Notes: generated by a model not told the origin, from the sequence alone. Positions 1-7,991 are shown, counted from the stretch's first letter. The stretch: 21,162 bases of DNA from Phelpsiimicrobium sp043802125 (GCA_043802125.1 JAZDLG010000013.1:1-21162); one strand, 5' to 3'. Numbers and translations: made by a program.

Positions 1-5
1 CCTTC

Positions 6-1412
6 TCACGTTGTTGACCAGGATCCGGCATCGGCCTTAGGCTCAGGAGGCAAAATATGCGGCAACGTTACTACAATGGCAGCCAGAAACCAGAACGGCT
101 CCATTATCCTGATAAGTATGAATGTGGCAGCTGAAAACCCGTGCAGGAGGAGCCCTAAAAATCCTGCGATAAACCCAATGGTAACCCCTTGCGCCCAAGG
201 ATTGCCTTCAACGGAAACAAGAGAATCCCGGCTTACCTTGAATATCCTGAATAAGAGAAACAAAAACATTAGAAAACCCAGAAAACCCGTCTCTACCAAA
301 ACGCGCATATATTGATTATCAATTACGGATGCGCCGGGAATTCCAAAACCAAACATCGGCTTTTTTAAAGCCTTGCGAAGACCGTGTTCCCAGGAATCAA
401 TGCGCGCGGCTCCGGATTCATCTATCGTCATTGCCTTGCCCATGACCCTATACGTCTTGCCGCCCTGCTCAAATGTGCTGCTAACACGCTGCCGCACAAT
501 TTGAGGCGTTAAAAACGGGGCAGATAATGACATGATCAAAAGGACAAAGAACAAAAGGCCGCGCCCTCTCTTGGCCAGCGCTATAAACGACAGGTACATA
601 ACCAGAAAAGTCAGCCAACCGCTGCGTGAAAGTGAAAAAACAAGTGTGGCAAAAGCAGAAAGAATGACCACACCCAGGCCGAGGCGTTCACGCTGAGAAA
701 TGGGCGCATAAAAAAATAAACCCATCATGACAGCCATAAGTAAAACAAGGTAACCTGCCAAAGTATTGGCTTCTCCCTCCTGGCCTTCAAAAGGGGCGGT
801 CGCGCGCAACCCAAGGATAAAATGAGAATAAAGGCCGTATACGCTGACAATAAGACAGGTAATGATCAAAAGAAAAATGAACACCTTGACCTGCTTGAAA
901 TTCTCAATATTATTGACTACCAGAAAATATAATATGAAATATTCAAAATATTTCAAAAGATAAAAAGCAGATCTGGCAAAAGTCCCCCTGTCTTCAATAA
1001 GCATAAGGGCAGTTGAAAAAATGCAGGCAAAAATGTATGCGAAGATCGGGCCGTTTAAAGGTGTGCGCTTCAATACTCCTATCTCCTTAAACACGGCCAA
1101 TTTGGCCATCCAGCCCAAAAAGATCATTAGAAGAAAAATATCATCCATCCTGACGACTACAGCCCTGTCGACGACCTGCCCGACCGATATCTCAGGAGAT
1201 AAAAGCATGGAAAATATAAACACTCCGAGCGCGAAATTTGTATTTAAAAACGCGGTGACAAAAACAGCGATGCCTAAAAAGAAAAATATGAAATATTGAG
1301 GACGTACCTTAGGGATGTTGAGGGTTAAGAAAAAGAGGACAACTATAAATAGTATGATGAAGACAGGTGTAGCCTGGCCTCTCCGGGAGAGAATTTTTTG
1401 GAATGCTTTCAA
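6..1412 (-). CDS. O-antigen ligase/polymerase-family (Wzy_C) membrane protein
   Basis: A 468-residue polytopic membrane protein with about ten to twelve hydrophobic segments spread along its length. The large extracytoplasmic loop carries the family pattern: SRSGW at about 262-266, R-I-D-S-W-E at about 337-342, and the D-N-Q-Y-x-R-x-L-V-E-T-G stretch at about 365-376. Members of this family (WaaL/Wzy/PglL type) join or polymerise lipid-linked glycans on the outer face of the inner membrane. Its ATG overlaps the stop of the upstream Wzc gene by 4 bp (ATGA), so the two are probably translationally coupled. The tail after the last membrane segment is short and proline-rich. Whether it is a polymerase or a ligase (glycan to lipid or to protein) cannot be decided from sequence. 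Family confidence is high; the exact reaction is unknown. Confidence 0.85.
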   Translation of the reverse strand: MKAFQKILSRRGQATPVFIILFIVVLFFLTLNIPKVRPQYFIFFFLGIAVFVTAFLNTNFALGVFIFSMLLSPEISVGQVVDRAVVVRMDDIFLLMIFLGWMAKLAVFKEIGVLKRTPLNGPIFAYIFACIFSTALMLIEDRGTFARSAFYLLKYFEYFILYFLVVNNIENFKQVKVFIFLLIITCLIVSVYGLYSHFILGLRATAPFEGQEGEANTLAGYLVLLMAVMMGLFFYAPISQRERLGLGVVILSAFATLVFSLSRSGWLTFLVMYLSFIALAKRGRGLLFFVLLIMSLSAPFLTPQIVRQRVSSTFEQGGKTYRVMGKAMTIDESGAARIDSWEHGLRKALKKPMFGFGIPGASVIDNQYMRVLVETGFLGFLMFLFLLFRIFKVSRDSLVSVEGNPWAQGVTIGFIAGFLGLLLHGFSAATFILIRIMEPFWFLAAIVVTLPHILPPEPKADAGSWSTT

Positions 1413-3340
1413 GCCTCTAGAGTCCCCTTTTTCTTTGAATCTTTATCCTTTGCTTCCTCATACTTATACTTGTAATAGTATGGGTATGAAAACATTATGG
1501 ATTGCGTCTGAGGCCTGATATTGTTCAAAATAACCCCCGCCAGCTTTGCGCCGGTGGATTCTATTTGGACCTTCGCCCGTAATAAGGCCTGGCGCGCGGT
1601 TCGTCCTATCTCATACACAAGAATGACGCTATCCATCCGCGGAGCCAGAATAGTCGCATCAGCGATAGGCAGTATAGGCGGCGAATCAAAAAGAACCAGG
1701 TCAAAATCTTTTCTGGCATCATCAACTAACTGCTGCAGCCTCTTTGACTCAAGCACCGCAACCGGGTTTGCCGGCAAGTCGCCGCTTGAGATAAGCGAAA
1801 TATTTTCAATACCCGGGAATTTCAATATTTCGTCAAAACCCATCTCGCCTAACGCCATGTCAGAAACGTTCTTGACGATACCATTGTAATCCAACAACCC
1901 CTCAAGATACTCCGTAAGCCCCAGTTCGCGATGCAGGCCAAATGCCCTCGCAATAGACGGCCGCCTTAGATCCGCAGAAACAAGAAGCGTTTTTAAACCG
2001 CTCTGCGCGCACGTAAGCCCGAGGTTAATGACGGCGCTCGTCTTGCCTTCGCCCGGGCCTGAGCTTGTCACGACAAAAACTTTCTTTTCCGCGCTTATCT
2101 TTAGATTCGCCTGGATGTTACGAAACGCCTCTGCTACCAGCGAATTAGGGTTATAGTGAACGAATAGCCGCACATAGCGGTCCATCTCTTTTTTCTTCTC
2201 TTCGCGGCTCGCCTTGCTGCCTCTTGCCCAAAGATTGGCAAATAATCCCTGTTTTTTAGCCTCTAATTCGGCATGTATAGAAGGCACGACTCCCAAAACA
2301 GGGACTTTGATGACGTTCTCTACGTCCTCAATAGTGCCGATAGATGGGTCCATCGTTTCCAAGAAGAAGGCAAGAGCTATCCCCATGATCAACCCTAAAA
2401 GAGCTCCGATCAATACAGCCATGCGCTTATTAGGCTCAACGGGATCTGTAGGCAATACAGCCGGGTCCACGATAGATACGTCACTGACCTTCTGGGCTTC
2501 GGTGATACGCGCCTCCTCAAGTTTCTCTTTAAGCATCGCGTAGAGCTTCTTATTGATCTCAACTTCTCTGATAACGCTTCCGTACTCCAGCTCATCACCT
2601 GAAAAACCCCTGATCTGCCCATTCAGATCTTTGATCTGCTGGGTCAACTGCGTGATCTTGGGGTGTTTTTCCGTATATTTCTGCAAAAGAGCGGTTTTTT
2701 CAAACTGCAGCTCAATGATCTTATTTTGGATGGGCTCGGCCATTCTTAAATCGCTCGCGCTGCCGCCGTAACCACGCAAGGTCTCATCAGCCTTCCTCAT
2801 CCTCTCAGTGAGCTGCTGCAATTGATTCTCAATGAATTGCCTGGCAGCCCTCGCCTGTTGCGTTTTTTCTGCCAAGTTTTGCTCAACATAAGCAGAGGCA
2901 ACGGTATTAGCCAGATCCATGATCTGTTTAGGGTTTCCGCCCCTGACTACGATTTCAATAATATTGGTGTTTTCTATTTTTTTAGTATTTATACTTCCCC
3001 GCAGGCCCACAATGACCGCATCAGCTTCATCAGGCGACATTTTATCCGTAGTCAACCCAAGCCGTTTAGCCACCTTTTCCATCACAGGAAATCCTTTAAT
3101 AAACTTGCTTTCCGATTCCATGACATCTTGAGGGTTATAGACGATCCACTCGGTCAGAAGGCCGGCGATACTTTTGCGCTCTTCTATCTTAACGGTTGCG
3201 GATGTCTCGTAAACGTAGGGTTGATGGGAGATGTTAAAAACCGTGGCTGCCAGGACAACGACAAAAGTCCCGATGACAGAGAGCTTCCTTTTTCTGAATA
3301 TCCTTACATAATCCCTGAGGTTCAGCTCGTACTGTTGCAT
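1409..3340 (-). CDS. wzc: Wzc-type chain-length regulator with BY-kinase domain
   Basis: A 643-residue polysaccharide co-polymerase fused to a bacterial tyrosine kinase. An N-terminal Wzz domain has a first membrane segment at about 21-38. A periplasmic region with coiled coil (about 150-290) follows, then a second membrane segment at about 307-327 after a P-V-E-P-N-K-R motif. The cytoplasmic kinase carries Walker A (GPGEGKT, 428-434), Walker A' (ADLRRP, about 456-461) and Walker B (LVLFDSPP, about 548-555). The C-terminus has a tyrosine cluster (Y619, Y621-623, Y625, Y627), the usual autophosphorylation tail. Such proteins control polymer length and couple polymerisation to export through a Wza partner, here the gene at 13750-14619. 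This is a single-gene Wzc like the proteobacterial form, not a split CpsC/CpsD pair. It is first in a two-gene unit with the O-antigen-ligase-family gene. Confidence 0.93.
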   Translation of the reverse strand: MQQYELNLRDYVRIFRKRKLSVIGTFVVVLAATVFNISHQPYVYETSATVKIEERKSIAGLLTEWIVYNPQDVMESESKFIKGFPVMEKVAKRLGLTTDKMSPDEADAVIVGLRGSINTKKIENTNIIEIVVRGGNPKQIMDLANTVASAYVEQNLAEKTQQARAARQFIENQLQQLTERMRKADETLRGYGGSASDLRMAEPIQNKIIELQFEKTALLQKYTEKHPKITQLTQQIKDLNGQIRGFSGDELEYGSVIREVEINKKLYAMLKEKLEEARITEAQKVSDVSIVDPAVLPTDPVEPNKRMAVLIGALLGLIMGIALAFFLETMDPSIGTIEDVENVIKVPVLGVVPSIHAELEAKKQGLFANLWARGSKASREEKKKEMDRYVRLFVHYNPNSLVAEAFRNIQANLKISAEKKVFVVTSSGPGEGKTSAVINLGLTCAQSGLKTLLVSADLRRPSIARAFGLHRELGLTEYLEGLLDYNGIVKNVSDMALGEMGFDEILKFPGIENISLISSGDLPANPVAVLESKRLQQLVDDARKDFDLVLFDSPPILPIADATILAPRMDSVILVYEIGRTARQALLRAKVQIESTGAKLAGVILNNIRPQTQSIMFSYPYYYKYKYEEAKDKDSKKKGTLEA

Positions 3341-3346
3341 GTTGTT

Positions 3347-3375
3347 ATTAAAACATAAAAACCGCCGAACTTCAA
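3347..3375 (-). promoter_or_regulatory. Predicted promoter of the wzc-ligase unit, leaderless geometry
   Basis: Read on the minus strand, a -35-like TTGAAG (3375-3370) is separated by 17 nt from a -10-like TTTAAT (3352-3347). Only 6 nt then separate the -10 from the wzc ATG at 3340. Transcription would therefore begin at or beside the start codon, giving a leaderless mRNA. No Shine-Dalgarno sequence precedes the ATG, which fits. An 8-bp inverted repeat (3379-3386 and 3396-3403) lies just upstream of the -35 and could bind a regulator. This is a motif-only prediction. Confidence 0.45.
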
Positions 3376-3378
3376 CAA

Positions 3379-3403
3379 AAATAATGAGTTATGGCCATTA
3401 TTT
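3379..3403. repeat. Inverted repeat upstream of the wzc promoter
   Basis: AAATAATG (3379-3386) and CATTATTT (3396-3403) are perfect 8-bp inverted arms around a 9-nt centre that contains a second small palindrome, TGGCCA. It lies immediately upstream of the predicted wzc -35. It may be a regulator-binding site or part of the repeat-rich module described in the neighbouring entries. Confidence 0.5.
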
Positions 3404-3413
3404 AATTTGAAAA
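3400..3413 (+). repeat. 14-bp direct repeat, copy 1
   Basis: ATTTAATTTGAAAA occurs here and again, identically, at 3537-3550 in the same orientation. The two copies bracket 123 bp that are rich in inverted repeats. This looks like duplicated target sequence around a small palindromic insertion, or a duplicated regulatory site. The second copy supplies the -35 (TTGAAA) of the predicted ABC transporter promoter. Confidence 0.6.
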
Positions 3414-3425
3414 ACACCTAAATAG

Positions 3426-3483
3426 ATACCGCTACTAAATCGCTACGCAGATTTCACAGAAATCTGCTTGCTAGTATCGGTAT
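3426..3483. repeat. Large imperfect hairpin with nested 9-bp stem
   Basis: The outer arms, 3426-3437 (ATACCG-C-TACTA) and 3472-3483 (TAGTA-T-CGGTAT), pair with one mismatch. Nested inside is a perfect 9-bp stem, GCAGATTTC (3447-3455) with GAAATCTGC (3459-3467), closed by a 3-nt loop. No T-run follows on either strand, so it does not look like a simple intrinsic terminator. It could be an extragenic palindrome (REP or MITE-like) or a structured RNA. Confidence 0.6.
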
Positions 3484-3495
3484 AAATTCCGACAA

Positions 3496-3530
3496 ACGAG
3501 TTATATCGCAAGATACGCTTCATAACTCGT
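3496..3530. repeat. Second intergenic hairpin
   Basis: ACGAGTTAT (3496-3504) and ATAACTCGT (3522-3530) form a perfect 9-bp inverted repeat with a 17-nt loop. The GAGTTAT core also occurs at 3386-3392, so three half-sites of this motif lie within about 145 bp. It belongs to the same repeat module as the larger hairpin to its left. Confidence 0.55.
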
Positions 3531-3536
3531 GTCGTC

Positions 3537-3550
3537 ATTTAATTTGAAAA
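3537..3550 (+). repeat. 14-bp direct repeat, copy 2
   Basis: Identical to 3400-3413 and in the same orientation. It marks the right boundary of the 123-bp palindrome-rich segment and contains the TTGAAA used as the -35 in the predicted plus-strand promoter. Confidence 0.6.
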
Positions 3551-3572
3551 GGCAGGTTATATATGATAGTAT
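3544..3572 (+). promoter_or_regulatory. Predicted promoter of the ABC transporter genes
   Basis: TTGAAA (3544-3549) and TAGTAT (3567-3572) are spaced by 17 nt. The preferred ATG at 3583 lies 10 nt after the -10, so the expected transcript would again have almost no leader. No Shine-Dalgarno sequence is visible at a proper distance. This is a motif-only prediction. Confidence 0.4.
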
Positions 3573-3582
3573 CGCTATGATC

Positions 3583-4392
3583 ATGGACAATATCCTTGAA
3601 GTAGAAAATATCTCAAAAACTTTCTTCCCGCCGCTTACCACCAAACAATTGCTCTGCGCTGATTTCAGAAGAAAAAACGGTGTCAGGGCTCTTGAGGATG
3701 TGTCATTTTCCGTAAAAAATGGGCGGATACTGGCCATCCTCGGGCCTAACGGCGCCGGAAAAACTACTCTTTTAAAGATCTTAACGACCCTTATCCTGCC
3801 TGACAAAGGCTGGGTCAGGATCAACGGATACGAGGCCGGCGAAGCCGGATGCGAAACGCCTAAGATCAGGTCTATGGTGGGTTTCGCTTCGTCACCGGAA
3901 AGAAGCTTCTACCCAAGGCTTACCGGCGAACAGAACCTTAACTTTTTCGGCTCGCTCAACGGCCTATCCCACGAACAAATAGCGTCAAGGCTGGCTGAAC
4001 TCTACAAGCTTTTTGAGATTGATTATGAAAAAAAACGCTTTGACTCTTATTCCGCCGGGATGCAGCAAAAAATATCCATCCTGCGCGCCCTCATCCATGA
4101 CCCGGCGTTGCTGCTTCTGGATGAACCTACCAGAAGCCTTGATTACAGGACTGCCGGTTTCTTAAAGAAATTCATCAAGGAAGATCTTGCCGGCCGGCAA
4201 AACAAAACAGTTATTTTCACCACCCACTCCATGGAAGAAGCAGCAGATTTTGCCGACGTGTTTATGATATTGCGCAAAGGAAGCGTCTTTGGATACGGCA
4301 CGCTCTCGGAACTAAGAAAAAAGATCAACAACCCCGAAGCCGCGTTAGGAGACATCTTCCTGAAACTTACCAAGAAAGATGACCATGCTTAA
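3583..4392 (+). CDS. ABC-2-type transporter ATP-binding protein
   Basis: A 269-residue nucleotide-binding subunit. It shows Walker A (GPNGAGKTT, about 54-62), a C-signature of the form YSAGMQQK (about 156-163), Walker B with catalytic Glu (LLLDEP, about 177-182) and a switch His (TTHS, about His215). The expected Q-loop glutamine is not seen: the corresponding stretch reads VGFASSPERSFYPRLTG (about 99-115), a form I recall from some ABC-2 ATPases of glycan clusters. The reading frame is open up to a GTG at 3529, but the ATG at 3583 gives the normal N-terminus (MDNILEVENIS) and sits correctly behind a predicted promoter; the ATG at 3577 is the alternative. It overlaps the permease gene by 14 bp, so the two form one exporter. 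The substrate (glycan, lipid or peptide) is not shown by sequence. Confidence 0.9.
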   Translation: MDNILEVENISKTFFPPLTTKQLLCADFRRKNGVRALEDVSFSVKNGRILAILGPNGAGKTTLLKILTTLILPDKGWVRINGYEAGEAGCETPKIRSMVGFASSPERSFYPRLTGEQNLNFFGSLNGLSHEQIASRLAELYKLFEIDYEKKRFDSYSAGMQQKISILRALIHDPALLLLDEPTRSLDYRTAGFLKKFIKEDLAGRQNKTVIFTTHSMEEAADFADVFMILRKGSVFGYGTLSELRKKINNPEAALGDIFLKLTKKDDHA

Positions 4393-5191
4393 AGAAATTA
4401 AGGCCTTCCTCAAGAAGGATTTCCTATTGGAATCAAGTTATGGCTTGAGTTTTCTATTTAACATTTTCGGCGTTCTGACAAGTATTTTGAGCTACTTTTT
4501 TATAGACAAGCTCTTTGGGAACACCATAACGGCCCAGTTGGAGGAATTCGGGGTCAACTACTTTTCCTACGTGCTTTTGGGGATGGCTTTTTTCAGTTAC
4601 ATCGGCGCGGGACTCGGCTCGTTCTCCGAAAGGCTTAACAACGAACAGATACAGGGAACGCTTGAATCCATCCTCACAACACCCATATCAACCTTAAGCC
4701 TGCTTTCATCGTTCGTTTTAGGCAACCTACTGATCGCCACATTAGACGCAGCCATCTATCTTGTCTTAGGATATTTCTTCTTTCAGATCGATTTCAGCCA
4801 CGTTAACATGTTAAGCGCTCTTACTATACTTACTCTTACGATAATATCATTCAGCAGCCTGGGAATCATCTCGGCGAGCTTCATTCTTATTTTTAAACGC
4901 GGAAATCCTTTAAATTGGGTAGTAGGCACTCTGGAAGGATTATTGGGCGGGGTCTACTTTCCCGTCGCGGTTTTGCCGGTCTGGCTCCAATGGCTGGCAA
5001 ACCTGTTCCCTATTACTTACGCCATAAGGGGGCTGCAATTAGCAGTCTATAAAGGCTACAGTATCTCACAGCTAAAAATTGAGATATTGTTCCTATTTCT
5101 GTTCTCTGTCCTGCTTTTGCCTTCAAGTGTCAAAATCTTTAAATACGCCCTGAAAAAGGCCAGGGTAGACGGCACCTTAAGCCAGTATTAA
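4379..5191 (+). CDS. ABC-2-type transporter permease
   Basis: A 270-residue membrane subunit with about six hydrophobic segments and the ABC-2 C-terminal signature (G-G-V-Y-F-P-V-x2-L-P-x-W-L-Q-W-L-A, then P-I-T-Y-A-I-R-G-L). It partners with the ATPase encoded just upstream, whose last codons it overlaps. The ATG at 4385 is an alternative start two codons later. The family exports glycans, lipids, drugs or peptides from the cytoplasm. The gene ends tail-to-tail with the glycosyltransferase gene, and the two stop codons share 3 bp, with no terminator hairpin visible between them. These two plus-strand genes split an otherwise minus-strand locus, so they are separately transcribed. Confidence 0.88.
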   Translation: MTMLKEIKAFLKKDFLLESSYGLSFLFNIFGVLTSILSYFFIDKLFGNTITAQLEEFGVNYFSYVLLGMAFFSYIGAGLGSFSERLNNEQIQGTLESILTTPISTLSLLSSFVLGNLLIATLDAAIYLVLGYFFFQIDFSHVNMLSALTILTLTIISFSSLGIISASFILIFKRGNPLNWVVGTLEGLLGGVYFPVAVLPVWLQWLANLFPITYAIRGLQLAVYKGYSISQLKIEILFLFLFSVLLLPSSVKIFKYALKKARVDGTLSQY

Positions 5192-6039
5192 AAGTATCTT
5201 TTCACCTCACCACCCCCATCAACTCTCAATTTTTTTCGCCACTCATCTTCCATGCGGATAAGGTCATTATCGCTTATTCCATCGGAACATTTAGAACCAT
5301 AGTGGATCACGCGAACATTGACGAGATAGTAAAGCTCCCAGTTATTTTTTTTGAAGCGCGATGTCAGATCATAGCCTTCTTCGCAAAGAAAGAACTTCGG
5401 ATCAAATTGCCCGGCCTCTTTGATGGCCTGATGACGCACCATGAGGAATCCGCCTTCAATATATTCCTGCCTGCTAAAAACAAATCCGTTCTCGCTAATA
5501 AGTTCTTTTCTGCCAAAAACATACCCCTGCATAGCATTGCGATGAGCTTGAACGACACGATCAACAATATAGCCGGCTGTCCAACGATTAGGCCAAACGC
5601 TCTGGATCCTCTGGCTTAAAAACCACAAAAACTTGCCAAACCCGGACATAACCAAAACAGTTTCATCAGTCGGCCTTCCGTCCCCGATCTCCCTGCAGAG
5701 AAGCGCTGCGGCGCGGGGATATATTTTCATAAACTCTACCGCGCGCGGCAAAGTCTCAGGCAACATCTCTGTATCCGGATTAAGAAAAAGTATAAATTCT
5801 CCCCGGGCCAATGGGATAGCCTGGTTATGAGCAGAGCCGTATCCGACGTTCTCTTTATTCTCAATGACTTTCACTTGAGGAAATTCTTCTTTAAGCATGG
5901 CAACGCTGCCATCGCGTGACGCATTGTCTACAACAATAACCTCGTAATTCAAAAAGCCAGCGTGCCTCTCTATGGAGGAAAGGCACTTTTTTAAATAATC
6001 CTTAACATTCCAATTGACTATAGAAATGGTCAGGTCCAT
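5188..6039 (-). CDS. Family 2 glycosyltransferase
   Basis: A 283-residue GT-A fold enzyme. The N-terminus has the nucleotide-binding pattern ISIVNWN (5-11) and VIVVDNASRDGS (34-45). N-V-G-Y-G-x2-H-N (64-72) follows, then the metal-binding DXD-like site NPDTE (87-91). Further on are the acceptor-side elements G-G-F-L-M-V-R and F-D-P-K-F-F-L-C-E-E-G-Y-D-L, close to rhamnosyltransferase-like GT2 proteins of O-antigen clusters. The sugar cannot be assigned. There are no transmembrane helices, so it is probably cytoplasmic or peripheral. It is the last gene of the sixteen-gene run, only 4 bp after the fusion gene upstream. It may build the exported glycan or decorate the product of the preceding peptide-modification genes. 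Confidence 0.88.
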   Translation of the reverse strand: MDLTISIVNWNVKDYLKKCLSSIERHAGFLNYEVIVVDNASRDGSVAMLKEEFPQVKVIENKENVGYGSAHNQAIPLARGEFILFLNPDTEMLPETLPRAVEFMKIYPRAAALLCREIGDGRPTDETVLVMSGFGKFLWFLSQRIQSVWPNRWTAGYIVDRVVQAHRNAMQGYVFGRKELISENGFVFSRQEYIEGGFLMVRHQAIKEAGQFDPKFFLCEEGYDLTSRFKKNNWELYYLVNVRVIHYGSKCSDGISDNDLIRMEDEWRKKLRVDGGGEVKRYF

Positions 6040-6043
6040 TATC

Positions 6044-7978
6044 CTATAACCCGCTTTTGATCCTTATAATCTGAGCTTTAAGGCTGAAACCCGCAGGAAA
6101 TAAAACCCTGAATATAAAATATACTTTTTTAAAGATATCTTTATGCTGTGCCATATAAACAGGTAAAGATGCATACTTCTTCCTGCGAAAGAACAGCACG
6201 TCTTCCTTGAATTTTTTTTCAAAGAAGCTAAACTTATCCGGCTGTAATGCCTCCAAGATACTCTGCGGAACGCCGCAAGAAAATATTTTTTCAGCAAAAA
6301 ACAAAGAATAGTAGACAAAAGGCGCGAAATATAATTCTTCAGCTATCGCCAAAACTATTTTCCAATCCGGCAAACCGCGCTTTTTTATGACCTCTGCGAT
6401 CTCATATAAAAGTGACAACTCATCATAACTGTGTTTTAAAGCGTGTTCACACAGGTATACCAACTGCATCTCAGGCTTAAAATGCCGGATAAAGTGATAA
6501 CGGTCAAAGGGCTCTGTTTCGCGAAGGAATACATTTTCTGCGAAATAAGGTCCGCCGCGCGGCAACAGATACAGATTATTTACTACCCTGTTATGAACAT
6601 GCAGCGCCAAACCGGCATTATTATCAGCTACATACATTGAACTTGACATAGATTCCGGGATCGGATGCACTGTTTTCTTCTGATAGAGCCGATACCCCAA
6701 AGAGGCAGCCGCATTTTCAAAAGCCTTCATTTTTTCAGGCGCTATAACCAGGTCAACGTCTGCGCGCGGACGGTAAAAATCATCGGGGTATATTACAGAA
6801 TCTACCGTCGGCCCTTTCAAAACAAGCGTTTCAATGCCAGCCTCATCAAGTTTTTTTAAAACAGCTCCTATTGCCTCTTTTTGGGCAATGCCGCATGCCA
6901 CATAGCTAAAATAAACATCCCTCAAGCCCTCACGCATGGGCTGCGGCAAGTTCTTGTAAAAAGGATAGGCAACGCCTTCTATTTTGGCTTTATCAAAACA
7001 TCGCTTGCCATATACCTTGGCATATACTAAGGACAGATATACTTCGTCTGCGCCAAGATTAAACTCTTTGGGATGATCCTCGCTCATCGTAAACCCAAGT
7101 TTTTTATACAGCCGGATTGCGGGCTGATTTTTTTTTGAAACAAATAAACCGATCTTTTTCACCCCGTTTTTTTGTGCCTGCCCGATAGCCGCCTCAACAA
7201 GCCTTTCAGCTATCCCCAAGCCTCTATACAAAGGCTTAACGACCAAACCGTTTATCAGCCATAACCCGTCATCTGCTTCTACTCTTCCTAAAGCGACACA
7301 GCTGACGATCCTTTCCTTATCTTTGGCAATAAGCCAGAACCCTTCTTTCTGTCCTGACCGCAAGCCTTCAACAATATCCGTCAGGCCTGTTCCATAAAGA
7401 TCTCTGAGCGCCTCAGCATCTTCTTGCCCCGGCTCCCCGATTGCGATATGCGGCCTAAAATATTTTTTAATGACTTCACGGAAAATTTTTAAATCCTGAA
7501 AAAAACCAAGGGCCTTTAAAACCGCCCGGCAGACAATCTCATAAACTAAAGAGACGATCTGCATCAATGGATGAAAGTAAGCCAAAAAAAAGGCGGCAGA
7601 GCGATACAGCGGATGTTCAAGATCTACGCGACTGTCCTTGCGGTAAACCGCCGCGATCTTGGCGATTATATCTTTGCGTAAAACCGGCTCATCAGCACTC
7701 TGCGAAAAGTCGCCTTTTGCGATATACTCCTCGCCTCTTTTGACGATAAGCCGATGCGCATAAAAATAGCCGTCTTTCTCAAACAATATGATATCCCCTC
7801 TTTTTAATACAGTCTTATCATTCACCAAAAATGCTTCAACCCAGTCCCCGCTCTTAATAAAAGGATACATACTGCCGCCTTTGGCCTGAAGGCGCAAAAT
7901 CTCTGCCTTGCCTGAGATGTCTCCCATAAGCTTCTTAAAATCCTGGGCAGGACAGAAAGCGGCTATTTGTGGGCTCAT
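6044..7978 (-). CDS. Fusion: S26-type signal peptidase, GNAT acetyltransferase and NTP_transf_5
   Basis: A 644-residue protein with three domains. Residues about 25-115 resemble SipW/S26 peptidases: GGSMYP with Ser36 as likely nucleophile, KRGDIILF (59-66), YAHR with His75, and AKGDFSQSADEPV (87-99). Residues about 180-320 are a GNAT domain with the acetyl-CoA loop LYRGLGIAERL (250-260) and N-x-P-A-x-x-L-Y-x-x-L-G-F. Residues about 345-600 match the NTP_transf_5 type of nucleotidyltransferase: VLKGP (386-390) and PRADVDLVI, with Asp407 and Asp409 as likely metal ligands. The frame is open to 8041, which would overlap the kinase gene; the ATG at 7978 leaves a 13-bp gap and starts at a natural N-terminus. 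NTP_transf_5 proteins recur beside HprK-like kinases. The domain calls are firm; the substrate and the reason for fusion are unknown. Confidence 0.82.
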   Translation of the reverse strand: MSPQIAAFCPAQDFKKLMGDISGKAEILRLQAKGGSMYPFIKSGDWVEAFLVNDKTVLKRGDIILFEKDGYFYAHRLIVKRGEEYIAKGDFSQSADEPVLRKDIIAKIAAVYRKDSRVDLEHPLYRSAAFFLAYFHPLMQIVSLVYEIVCRAVLKALGFFQDLKIFREVIKKYFRPHIAIGEPGQEDAEALRDLYGTGLTDIVEGLRSGQKEGFWLIAKDKERIVSCVALGRVEADDGLWLINGLVVKPLYRGLGIAERLVEAAIGQAQKNGVKKIGLFVSKKNQPAIRLYKKLGFTMSEDHPKEFNLGADEVYLSLVYAKVYGKRCFDKAKIEGVAYPFYKNLPQPMREGLRDVYFSYVACGIAQKEAIGAVLKKLDEAGIETLVLKGPTVDSVIYPDDFYRPRADVDLVIAPEKMKAFENAAASLGYRLYQKKTVHPIPESMSSSMYVADNNAGLALHVHNRVVNNLYLLPRGGPYFAENVFLRETEPFDRYHFIRHFKPEMQLVYLCEHALKHSYDELSLLYEIAEVIKKRGLPDWKIVLAIAEELYFAPFVYYSLFFAEKIFSCGVPQSILEALQPDKFSFFEKKFKEDVLFFRRKKYASLPVYMAQHKDIFKKVYFIFRVLFPAGFSLKAQIIRIKSGL

Positions 7979-7991
7979 ATTAAATATGCCG

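Noticed and set aside
2822..3358. Plus-strand 178-codon open frame
   Set aside because: It lies wholly opposite the Wzz part of the well-supported Wzc gene and shows no family features; it is a shadow frame.
3426..3530. Intrinsic terminators or an integron attC site
   Set aside because: The hairpins lack a following T-run, both neighbouring genes start (do not end) here, and there is no integrase or attC core motif.
3529..3582. GTG start at 3529 for the ABC ATPase
   Set aside because: It falls inside a hairpin, upstream of the predicted promoter -10, and adds residues that are not part of the ATPase fold.
5160..5230. Bidirectional terminator between the convergent permease and glycosyltransferase genes
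   Set aside because: The stop codons overlap and I see no stem-loop with a T-run on either strand.
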